A DNA stretch of 6,522 bases, from the NCBI GenBank assembly GCA_002422865.1, contig DITN01000005.1, forward strand, positions 1 through 6,522. The letters are read 5' to 3'. A program made the translations under genes and the position numbers. The DNA comes from Bacteroidetes bacterium UBA6183. GTDB taxonomy: Bacteria; Bacteroidota; Bacteroidia; UKL13-3. The first letter of the stretch is position 1, and each line of letters starts with the position of its first letter. Below the pieces are notes generated by a model that worked only from the letters and a program-made list of their open reading frames with translations, had not been told where the DNA came from and searched no databases. This document shows, piece after piece, positions 1 to 5,666 of the stretch.

Positions 1-340
1 TGTGCCGCAATTTGCTTTGGTTATTCAAGCCATTTGGACAAGCCTGTTAACATTAAGCGGCAGTTATGGTAATTTATTGGATTACGTAGTAATAGCCGTC
101 TTAATTTTTTACATATTAACCGTTGCAGGTGTTTTTATTTTACGCAAAAAACAACCCAATGCTGAACGTCCTTATAAAGTTTGGGGTTATCCACTGGTGC
201 CGGCTTTGTATGTTGTAATGGCCACATTTATTTGCATCAACCTCATTGCATTTAAACCAGAATATACACTGCCCGGAATAGGCATTGTGGTATTGGGTAT
301 ACCAGTTTATTATTTAATCAATTTGAAAAAGAAGAATTAA
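1..340 (+). CDS. APC-superfamily amino acid permease, C-terminal part (5' truncated)
   Basis: This is the C-terminal 113 or so residues of an inner-membrane amino acid transporter; the reading frame is open at the left edge, so the start lies outside the window. Visible are the end of one membrane helix (ALVIQAIWTSLLTLSG), a second helix (about visible residues 26-48, DYVVIAVLIFYILTVAGVFI), a basic cytoplasmic loop, and two more hydrophobic helices (about 66-84 and 89-106) before a lysine-rich tail KKKN. The loop carries ERPYKVWGYPLVP, which is typical of the RPYK-x-GYP segment before the last two helices in APC/LAT-type permeases such as YfnA and SteT. The substrate cannot be told from this part. 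The TAA stop is at 338-340, and no clear terminator hairpin follows. Family assignment is firm; the GTG at base 2 is an internal valine codon, not a start. Confidence 0.85.
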   Translation, partial: VPQFALVIQAIWTSLLTLSGSYGNLLDYVVIAVLIFYILTVAGVFILRKKQPNAERPYKVWGYPLVPALYVVMATFICINLIAFKPEYTLPGIGIVVLGIPVYYLINLKKKN

Positions 341-347
341 TTACAAA

Positions 348-358
348 CTGTTGTTTAA
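348..358 (+). repeat. Left copy of an imperfect direct repeat flanking parDE
   Basis: CTGTTGTTTAA lies just after the permease stop. It matches CTGTTGTATAA at 1063-1073, just after parE, at 10 of 11 positions. The two copies bracket the toxin-antitoxin pair. They may be footprints of insertion or of cassette-type recombination, or chance matches in AT-rich DNA. Confidence 0.3.
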
Positions 359-366
359 GTTAAAAT

Positions 367-390
367 GCAAAGGCGCAAAGAGCGTAGAGG
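367..390 (+). repeat. Short 8-bp-period repeat (GCAAAG units)
   Basis: Two exact GCAAAG units occur 8 bp apart (367-372 and 375-380), followed by a degenerate third, giving GCAAAGGCGCAAAGAGCG and then TAGAGG. The stretch is richer in G+C than the AT-rich DNA on either side. It looks like a remnant of the GCAAAG-type tandem motif I recall from intergenic DNA of many Bacteroidota; that recollection has not been checked. Confidence 0.35.
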
Positions 391-418
391 TTGTATTGTA
401 AATTTATATTTAAATTGT

Positions 419-433
419 TACCAAATTTTGGTA
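419..433. promoter_or_regulatory. Palindrome upstream of parD, candidate ParD operator
   Basis: TACCAAATTTTGGTA is a perfect inverted repeat with 7-bp arms around one central base, ending 22 bp before the parD ATG. ParD-type ribbon-helix-helix antitoxins generally repress their own operon by binding short palindromes near its promoter, so this is the natural operator candidate. TACATTTA (432-439) overlaps its right arm and matches the TAnnTTTG -7 element except for the last base. No convincing -33 TTG lies at the right distance from it, so the promoter itself is uncertain. Confidence 0.45.
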
Positions 434-455
434 CATTTACAAAAAAATCAAGATT

Positions 456-707
456 ATGAGACGAAATACATCAGTAGCGCTCGGCAATTATTTTGAGGAA
501 TTTGTTGAAAATAGAATTTCAGAAGGACGATACAAAAACGCAAGTGAAGTGATTCGTGCCGGATTGAGACTTTTAGAAGAGGAAGAAAACAGAGTAATTG
601 TACTAAAAGCTTCAATAAAAGAGGGGCTTGAAAGCGGTGTAGCGAAAGACTTTAATCCCAAAATACACTTGGCCTCACTAAAAGCCAATAAGCGCAAAAA
701 TGGCTAA
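456..707 (+). CDS. parD: ParD-family antitoxin (ribbon-helix-helix)
   Basis: This is the antitoxin of a type II toxin-antitoxin pair. It should neutralise the ParE toxin encoded next to it and, with it, repress the operon. The 83-aa length is typical of the family. Residues 4-9 (NTSVAL) form the DNA-contacting strand. Helix 1 is about residues 11-23 (GNYFEEFVENRIS). The family signature GRYKNASEVIRAGLRLLEEEE follows as turn and helix 2. The remaining C-terminal half, ending in a basic tail (KANKRKNG), should wrap around the toxin. The start ATG at 456 follows an A-rich leader and leaves room for the upstream palindrome. The gene overlaps parE by 8 bp, indicating translational coupling with antitoxin made first. 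Family assignment is strong by sequence pattern; activity is inferred. Confidence 0.9.
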   Translation: MRRNTSVALGNYFEEFVENRISEGRYKNASEVIRAGLRLLEEEENRVIVLKASIKEGLESGVAKDFNPKIHLASLKANKRKNG

Positions 708-999
708 GTTTTCATTATCCAATAAAGCTGTTGACGATTTATCCAAAATTTGGGATTACACTTATGAAGTTTGGTCAGAAAATCAGGCAGACAAATACTA
801 TGAACTTCTGATTGAGACATGCCAAGAAATAGCCAAGACTCCTAATATTGGAAAACCCTATGATGACATTGAAAGGAGTTTGTTCGGTTTCAGGGTTGGA
901 AAACACATCATTTTCTATCAAGAAATAAAACCAAGAGAAATTTTAGTTGTGAGAATATTACACGCACGAATGGACTTAAAGAATCGAATAGAAGAATAA
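700..999 (+). CDS. parE: ParE-family toxin (RelE/ParE superfamily)
   Basis: This is the toxin of the pair, 99 aa, the usual ParE length. Characterised ParE proteins poison DNA gyrase, although some members of this fold act otherwise, so the target here is inferred. Family landmarks appear in order: N-terminal strand KFSLSNKAVDDLSKIWDYT; helical hairpin with WSENQADKYYELL and an ending EIAKTPNIGKP; then the C-terminal sheet with FRVGKHIIFYQ and the closing VVRILHARMDLKNRI, which matches the ParE signature RILHxRMD. All expected segments are present and there is no frameshift, so the toxin looks intact. The ATG lies inside the last codons of parD, in another frame. No terminator hairpin follows the stop; instead an unusual intergenic stretch does (1000-1098). 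Confidence 0.9.
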   Translation: MAKFSLSNKAVDDLSKIWDYTYEVWSENQADKYYELLIETCQEIAKTPNIGKPYDDIERSLFGFRVGKHIIFYQEIKPREILVVRILHARMDLKNRIEE

Positions 1000-1098
1000 G
1001 GCGTAACGATTTATTCGGGCTTTGAAATTCACCGTAGTGTCAACTGCATAAAACACTGGCAGCTGTTGTATAACTCTATTTTATGTATCCATTTCTTT
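1000..1098 (+). other. Intergenic stretch after parE with weak inverted repeats, possible cassette junction
   Basis: This 99-bp stretch follows the parE stop. It contains a small inverted repeat, AGTGT (1036-1040) and ACACT (1053-1057), with a 12-nt loop; CAACTGC (1041-1047), which partly complements GCAGCTGTTG (1059-1068); and a start GCGTAAC with an end GTTGTAT. This loosely resembles the layout of an integron attC site, but the outer boxes do not fit the RYYYAAC/GTTRRRY rule and no long imperfect stem forms. There is no T-tract, so it is not an obvious terminator. Its nature is unresolved. Confidence 0.25.
1063..1073 (+). repeat. Right copy of the imperfect direct repeat flanking parDE
   Basis: CTGTTGTATAA matches the copy at 348-358 at 10 of 11 positions. 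It lies between parE and the membrane-protein gene. A weaker lookalike, TTGGTTTAAC (1566-1575), lies after the membrane-protein gene. Confidence 0.3.
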
Positions 1099-1548
1099 AT
1101 GAAACACAAATACTACATCAACAAATCAAATCATAGCAAAGGATTAAAAATAGCAATACTAATTGGAGTGATAAGTCTTGTAGCATTATTTTTGGTCAAT
1201 GTTGTATGCTATCATTTTACCGGAGCTTTTGTTGTTTCACTCTTACTTGGTGGTGCAGTATTTATATCTTCGATAAGTCTATACCGAACAATCTTTTTAC
1301 TTAAACTACCATTAATTGTGATTGATGAAAAATCGGTAAATTACTTTAACGTTTTATGGTATAATAAATACAATTGGGACAGGTTTGATGTGGCTTATTT
1401 TGATACTGATCAATTAAGCTTGTCTATTGGTTTAAGAAATGGAAGAGTGTATGATAAGTTTTTGCTCAACTCATTATTAACTCATGATGTTGAAGAAATT
1501 AGTCATCATTTTAAAACGAGAAATAATCTGCAAACAGTGATACCTTAA
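1099..1548 (+). CDS. Small two-helix membrane protein of unknown function
   Basis: This is a 149-aa protein with a basic N-terminus (MKHKYYINKSNHSKG), two hydrophobic helices (about residues 16-38 and 42-66) joined by a short turn, and a soluble C-terminal domain (about 71-149) rich in alternating hydrophobic residues. That domain begins LPLIVIDEKSVNYFN and contains YNWDRFDVAYFDTDQLSLSI. This build, a helical pair followed by a strand-rich domain starting with a 'hydrophobic-IDEKSV' segment, recalls the STM3941-type family and bacterial PH-like membrane proteins; the likeness is by eye only. ATG 1099 is preferred over an in-frame TTG at 1066, which lies in the intergenic repeat and would add an unconvincing N-terminus. 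It is the second gene of the accessory patch and converges on the receptor gene 40 bp away. Function is unknown; it is probably in the inner membrane. Confidence 0.65.
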   Translation: MKHKYYINKSNHSKGLKIAILIGVISLVALFLVNVVCYHFTGAFVVSLLLGGAVFISSISLYRTIFLLKLPLIVIDEKSVNYFNVLWYNKYNWDRFDVAYFDTDQLSLSIGLRNGRVYDKFLLNSLLTHDVEEISHHFKTRNNLQTVIP

Positions 1549-1588
1549 ATACTAGTTATTCATGTTTGGTTTAACTACCAATTCCCCA

Positions 1589-4453
1589 CTAAAACTTCAC
1601 CGCAATACCAAACATAATGTGGCGTTGGGCCATGTATCTGGCGGGGTTAGTTGGTGGTGGTCCGGTTACACCCAAACGTGGGTCGCGGTACCTTGGGTCA
1701 ACCCAACTATCAGGTACATTTTGCCCGTAGCTGTATGCAGTTCCGGTAACCGGGTTAATGATGGTTGCATTTTTATTATCAAACACATTGGTTATTTGAA
1801 TGCTAAAGTTAACCTGAGATTTACCTTTTAATTTCCACCATCTGGTAAAAGTAATATCAGTCCAGAACCAATATTCGCCAACCTTGCTCCAACGTGCATC
1901 AGGATTTGGATCCTGTACATAAATTGGTCGGCCCGTGTTTACATCTGTTCTATCGAAAATAAATGGTGTGTAACGTACACCACTTCTTAAGTTGGTCTCT
2001 ACATAAAAACTCATTTTGTTTAACCACTTTTTATTAAACAAACCATTCTTGGTATCAATTTTAAAAATGTGGTTGGTTTTTAAGTTATGCGGCACATCCC
2101 AAGGTAAATAAAACTCACGCGTGTCTTCACTTGCGCCCGATGCCAACAACTCTTTTAACTTATCATTGGCACTTGCACTTTGTCCGGTTGTTACCTGGTA
2201 CGTGTACGATAACTGTCCGTTATACCAATTGCCAATACGTTTAATGTAACCAAACTCAACACCGCGGCTGCGTGCGTAATCACTGTTAATTCTTATGGTA
2301 CGGGCTACTTCACGACCTGTTCCATCGGCAATAAACACGTTGGCTGTGGTAATAAAATCGTATTTATCTTTCCAAAATGCAGAAAGGGTAAAGGCATCGT
2401 TACTGGTTATTTGTGTTTTTAAACCAATCTCGTAACTAATATCAACCTCCGGATTTAAATCCGGGTTACCCACGTTTGCAATGGTTGAACGGTCTTGATA
2501 AAACGGATCTAATCCCGGATAAAGGAATGATGGGTGAGGTAAAATGGTGTTGTGTCCGTAGTTAAAATACAACATCTGGTTTTCGCGAATAGGGAATGAG
2601 GCTGATATTTTTGGTAAGAAACGGAACTTATACCTTAAGCCGCCAATTTTAACGCTGTTATCTAAATATGATTGACGGATTTCTTCTCTGATAGGCGCAC
2701 GTTGGTTAGCCACAGCATCATCAACATATTTGCCCGGTGCCCAATATTCAAAACGACCACCCACACTGGCTACTAAACCTTTGTATTTAATTTGATCGGT
2801 AACAAATATACCGCCACGTTGCGGACTTACTTTCCACACATCACTTTGTTGGCCTAAACGGAATGTTTGCGATTCGCCACCACCGGCCAAAGGCAGAGGT
2901 GCACCAACCCAAGGACGAATAATATCAATCCACTGCATTTCTTGCATTTTGGCTTCAAAACCAAAAGTCAATTTGTTCATAGAATTTAATGACACCAAAT
3001 TACCTTGTGCTTTAATGGCGTACTCTTCAAAATAATGTGAGTGCCATAAAGTGGCTATACCGCCATTATTAAAAAATCCTGATGAAAGATTAACGAAAGA
3101 AACCGAATCGCCCGGATTAAAATAAGTGGAAGGATATTGGTTGATAGACGCAGGGTCTAATACTTGGTCAACAGAAGTTGGTCTCCAAGGGCGACCATTT
3201 GCATCTGCTTGCAATTTTACAAAAAAACGTGATGCTAAAACGGTGTATGAAAAACGTTTGCTTATTGATTGTTTCCAATCAATAGAAACCATATTAGCAT
3301 CATGCGTATACGTATTCGCGTTATCCATTTGTTGGCTAAAATTGTATTGATAGCCCGGTTGAAATGGTAAGTCGTTTCCGAAAATACGTAACATGTTTAC
3401 ATCTTGATTAATGGTTAATGAGCGTAAGCCCGAAACCATTAAACTTTTACCTGTTTTAAAGTTGTAATTCAGTTTCCCAAACACACTCCATTTATTATCT
3501 TGGTATGGGCTCCACAAGCGGCTATTGCCCCAACCTTGTTCAGGGTATAAGTTTGATATCACTTGGTTAGCCGGATTTTTATAATACTCATCACTAAACG
3601 CACCACGTAATGCAACCGAAAACTTTAACCTGTTTTCAAAAGCTTTGCGCAATAAAGGTCCGCTAAAGTTCATTTCAGTAATGTTGGTATTCCAGTTGGC
3701 GCGGCTACTTTCATTAAAACCAAAATTATCACGTTTGTGGTTGATACCGAATTCAAACTTGTCGCCACCACTTCGGGTTTTGGTATTTACAACACCTGCC
3801 GTAGCATCTCCCACATCGGCACCAATCCCACCCGTAGTTACTTCAATATCCCCTACGGCATTACTTCCTAAATCTAAACCAAAACCTGTACCGGCCAATG
3901 GGTCGGTAACTTTTACGCCATCTACATACATACCTGTTTCATAAGTACGACCACCACGAATACTTACACCAGCAGGTGAGTTTACCACACCCGGTTGTGT
4001 ATTGATAATGCTTTGAATTTGTCGTGCCGGAGCCAGTTCAATGGCTTCTTGGCTAATGGTGTTTACCGATTGTGCCTTGTCTACGTCAATCAAAGGACGT
4101 TTACCAATAATGATGACTTCATCACCTGTGCTAACTGCCGAAGGCTGGAGTTGGATGGCTAATTCCCTGACTTCACCTGCTTTTACTTTAATATCGGTTA
4201 ATACAACTTTGCTGTAGCCTAAATACGAAATTTCTAAACTATACTCTCCCGGTTTTACATTTTTAATGGTAAAACGGCCATTAACATCTGTGGCGGCTCC
4301 AAACGAAGTTCCTTTAACAAGTACACTAACCCCAATGAGTTCTGAGTTATCTTTTTTATCTTTTATGATACCGGTAATAGTTGCTGTTGTTTGTTGCGCT
4401 TTAATGTGCAACGTTAGTAGGCCTAAAAGTAAAAGTATATATAGGTGGCGCAT
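1589..4453 (-). CDS. TonB-dependent outer-membrane receptor with CarboxypepD_reg-like domain
   Basis: This is a 954-aa outer-membrane active transporter, driven by TonB-ExbBD, that would import an unidentified large or scarce nutrient. Residues 1-19 are a signal peptide (YILLLLGLLTLHIKA, cut before Q20). Residues 24-103 are a carboxypeptidase-regulatory-like beta-sandwich (ITGIIKDKKDNSELIGVSV, DVNGRFTIKNVKPGEY). A TonB-box-like DEVIIIGKR is at 111-119. The plug (about 125-230) has SIRGGRTYETGMYVDGVKV and IEVTTGGIGADVGDATAG. The rest is a barrel with many alternating aromatic strands, ending in the terminal phenylalanine (GIAVKF) expected for BAM-dependent insertion. The plug VDG motif and the length fit Oar/CarboxypepD_reg-type receptors rather than SusC, and no SusD gene adjoins it. 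Nor is there a FecR or ECF sigma gene beside it, so substrate and control are unknown. The frame is intact throughout. No clean -7 element is seen; CAAAATA (4480-4486, + strand) is one base short of a match. Confidence 0.93.
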   Translation of the reverse strand: MRHLYILLLLGLLTLHIKAQQTTATITGIIKDKKDNSELIGVSVLVKGTSFGAATDVNGRFTIKNVKPGEYSLEISYLGYSKVVLTDIKVKAGEVRELAIQLQPSAVSTGDEVIIIGKRPLIDVDKAQSVNTISQEAIELAPARQIQSIINTQPGVVNSPAGVSIRGGRTYETGMYVDGVKVTDPLAGTGFGLDLGSNAVGDIEVTTGGIGADVGDATAGVVNTKTRSGGDKFEFGINHKRDNFGFNESSRANWNTNITEMNFSGPLLRKAFENRLKFSVALRGAFSDEYYKNPANQVISNLYPEQGWGNSRLWSPYQDNKWSVFGKLNYNFKTGKSLMVSGLRSLTINQDVNMLRIFGNDLPFQPGYQYNFSQQMDNANTYTHDANMVSIDWKQSISKRFSYTVLASRFFVKLQADANGRPWRPTSVDQVLDPASINQYPSTYFNPGDSVSFVNLSSGFFNNGGIATLWHSHYFEEYAIKAQGNLVSLNSMNKLTFGFEAKMQEMQWIDIIRPWVGAPLPLAGGGESQTFRLGQQSDVWKVSPQRGGIFVTDQIKYKGLVASVGGRFEYWAPGKYVDDAVANQRAPIREEIRQSYLDNSVKIGGLRYKFRFLPKISASFPIRENQMLYFNYGHNTILPHPSFLYPGLDPFYQDRSTIANVGNPDLNPEVDISYEIGLKTQITSNDAFTLSAFWKDKYDFITTANVFIADGTGREVARTIRINSDYARSRGVEFGYIKRIGNWYNGQLSYTYQVTTGQSASANDKLKELLASGASEDTREFYLPWDVPHNLKTNHIFKIDTKNGLFNKKWLNKMSFYVETNLRSGVRYTPFIFDRTDVNTGRPIYVQDPNPDARWSKVGEYWFWTDITFTRWWKLKGKSQVNFSIQITNVFDNKNATIINPVTGTAYSYGQNVPDSWVDPRYRDPRLGVTGPPPTNPARYMAQRHIMFGIAVKF

Positions 4454-4529
4454 GCAGTTTTATGCTGAAATTAGGGCTGCAAAATAGGAGAATATTTTGG
4501 CTAAAAAAACACTGATTATTATGCTATTG

Positions 4530-4543
4530 TTAAACTTGTTTAA
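4530..4543. promoter_or_regulatory. Inverted repeat upstream of the receptor gene, candidate operator
   Basis: TTAAACTTGTTTAA has perfect 6-bp arms around a 2-bp centre, 77-90 bp upstream of the receptor start codon. The same stretch reads as a partial direct repeat, TTGTTAAAC then TTGTTTAAT (4527-4544). Position and symmetry suit a regulator-binding site, but the bases are all common in AT-rich DNA and no regulator is in the window. Confidence 0.3.
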
Positions 4544-4556
4544 TGTGACAAAAACT

Positions 4557-4586
4557 GCATAAAAAAGCGAACCGAAGTTCGCTTTT
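4557..4586 (-). terminator. Intrinsic terminator of ilvE with UUCG tetraloop
   Basis: On the minus strand, directly after the ilvE stop, AAAAGCGAAC and GTTCGCTTTT form a perfect 10-bp stem (+ coordinates 4563-4586) closed by a C-TTCG-G loop, the exceptionally stable tetraloop. A run of six T's overlaps and follows the 3' arm (CGCTTTTTT). Read on the plus strand the T-run is only four long, so the orientation for ilvE is clear. It separates ilvE from the receptor gene, which therefore needs its own promoter. Confidence 0.85.
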
Positions 4587-4588
4587 GA

Positions 4589-5650
4589 TTAGTTTACTTT
4601 TTCAACCCAGTTAAAGTTATCAGGTATCAAGCCGGTTTGAATTTCTCCAAGTGTTTTATACAAATAATTGCTTACCGCTCTTTCATCAGGGCTAGGCAAT
4701 TTGTATTCCGTACCTTTATAATTAATAGCAGCTATTTTAGCAACAATAGCAGCTGTGCCTGTTCCAAAAGCATCTTTTAATTCGCTTTTGCTGGCAGCAT
4801 CAACAATTTCATCTACACTTACCTTACGTTCTTCAACAGTATAACCTTTAGCTTGCAAGAGTTTAATACAACTATCACGTGTTACACCTGCTAAAATGGT
4901 ACCATCAAGTGCCGGAGTAACTACTTTATCACCAATCACAAAAAATACGTTCATGGTGCCACTTTCTTCTATGTGCTTGTGTTCGCGTCCATCGGTCCAT
5001 ATAATTTGGTCGAAACCTTTTTGGTTGGCTTCGGCTGTTGGCAACATACTTATACCATAGTTACCTGCTGCTTTGGTTGCTCCAACGCCACCATCAAATG
5101 CACGTACATATTTTTCTTCTACAATCACACGAATAGGTTTCGGGTAATAGGCGTTAACCGGGCAAGTAAAAATAACAAACTTAAAATGTTTGGCTGGTCT
5201 AACACCTACAAATTCATCGGTAGCAAACATATATGGTCTGATGTACAATGAACTTCCCGCCTTTGTTGGTATCCAATCACTATCAATAGCTATAAGTTGC
5301 TTTAAACCTTCCATGAATATTTCCTCAGGCAATTCGGCCATTCCCATGCGTTTTGCACTTTGGTTTAAGCGTTTCATATTGTCTTTTGGTCTAAACAACT
5401 GGGCTTCTCCATCGGCATTTTTGTAGGCTTTCATTCCTTCAAAAATTGCTTGTCCGTAATGTAATGCGAAAGTAGAGGGTGATAAACTCAAAGGGCCATA
5501 AGGTAAAATCTCGGGATCACTCCATTTTCCATCTTCATAATCAACAACAAACATATGATCACTGAAAACTGCACCAAACTGGATGTTGTTAAAATCGCAG
5601 GTATTTATTCTGCTATGTGTAGTTTTGGTTATTTTTATTGAAATTGCCAT
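4589..5650 (-). CDS. ilvE: Branched-chain amino acid aminotransferase (class IV, PLP-dependent)
   Basis: This cytoplasmic enzyme carries out the last step of leucine, isoleucine and valine synthesis, and the first step of their breakdown, exchanging amino groups with glutamate/2-oxoglutarate. It has 353 aa from the chosen start, the normal size of the longer (ilvE_II-type) branch. Visible signatures are FGAVFSDHMFVVDYEDGKW near the N-terminus, GQAIFEGMKAY, LYIRPYMFAT, the PLP lysine K193 in GGVGATKAAGNYGIS, the cofactor-phosphate segment IEESGTMNVFFV, ILAGVTRDS and AFGTGTAA. An in-frame ATG at 5674 would add eight residues (MVIFKIKT), which are absent from relatives as I recall them and would overlap the divergent gene; ATG 5650, giving MAISIKITKTTHSRIN, fits the family better. 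A candidate promoter lies at 5743-5775 inside the divergent gene, and a strong terminator follows the stop. Confidence 0.95.
   Translation of the reverse strand: MAISIKITKTTHSRINTCDFNNIQFGAVFSDHMFVVDYEDGKWSDPEILPYGPLSLSPSTFALHYGQAIFEGMKAYKNADGEAQLFRPKDNMKRLNQSAKRMGMAELPEEIFMEGLKQLIAIDSDWIPTKAGSSLYIRPYMFATDEFVGVRPAKHFKFVIFTCPVNAYYPKPIRVIVEEKYVRAFDGGVGATKAAGNYGISMLPTAEANQKGFDQIIWTDGREHKHIEESGTMNVFFVIGDKVVTPALDGTILAGVTRDSCIKLLQAKGYTVEERKVSVDEIVDAASKSELKDAFGTGTAAIVAKIAAINYKGTEYKLPSPDERAVSNYLYKTLGEIQTGLIPDNFNWVEKVN
5620..5627 (+). promoter_or_regulatory. Candidate -7 element for the psi-like/rdgB operon
   Basis: TAGTTTTG is an exact match to the Bacteroidota -7 consensus TAnnTTTG, 40-47 bp before the ATG at 5667. 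Transcription would begin near 5633-5636 with a leader of about 30 nt. It lies within the first codons of ilvE on the opposite strand. No TTG -33 element is found at 17-23 bp upstream, which lowers confidence. Confidence 0.4.
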
Positions 5651-5666
5651 TGTTTTAATTTTAAAT

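Noticed and set aside
488..697. Minus-strand open frame across parD
   Set aside because: It is a shadow of parD; its Ser/Phe-rich sequence mirrors the Glu/Lys-rich antitoxin.
1000..1074. Integron attC site
   Set aside because: GCGTAAC and GTTGTAT break the RYYYAAC/GTTRRRY core rules and the interior does not form a long imperfect stem. It is kept only as an unresolved intergenic feature.
1066..1098. TTG start for the membrane protein
   Set aside because: The codon lies in the intergenic repeat and the added residues look like untranslated DNA. ATG 1099 starts a normal basic N-terminus before the first helix.
1553..1577. TAGTTA ... TAACTA inverted repeat between the convergent genes as a bidirectional terminator
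   Set aside because: It has only a 6-bp AT-rich stem, a 13-nt loop and no T-tract, so it is too weak to call.
1589..4453. SusC-type glycan receptor
   Set aside because: No SusD gene lies downstream (the next gene is convergent and unrelated), and the N-terminal and plug motifs suit the broader CarboxypepD_reg receptor group.
1562..4487. Plus-strand open frames at 1562-1831, 3126-3350, 3645-3944 and 4266-4487
   Set aside because: They lie almost wholly antisense to the intact receptor gene, have no recognisable motifs, and show the biased composition of shadow frames.
4973..5426. Plus-strand open frames at 4973-5251 and 5190-5426
   Set aside because: They are antisense to conserved ilvE coding sequence and have no protein-like features.
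5583..5666. In-frame N-terminal extension of the psi-like protein, a hydrophobic stretch resembling a membrane helix
   Set aside because: It is the exact antisense of the conserved first codons of ilvE, and placing the start there would overlap ilvE by 68 bp. ATG 5667 fits a soluble protein with a normal N-terminus.
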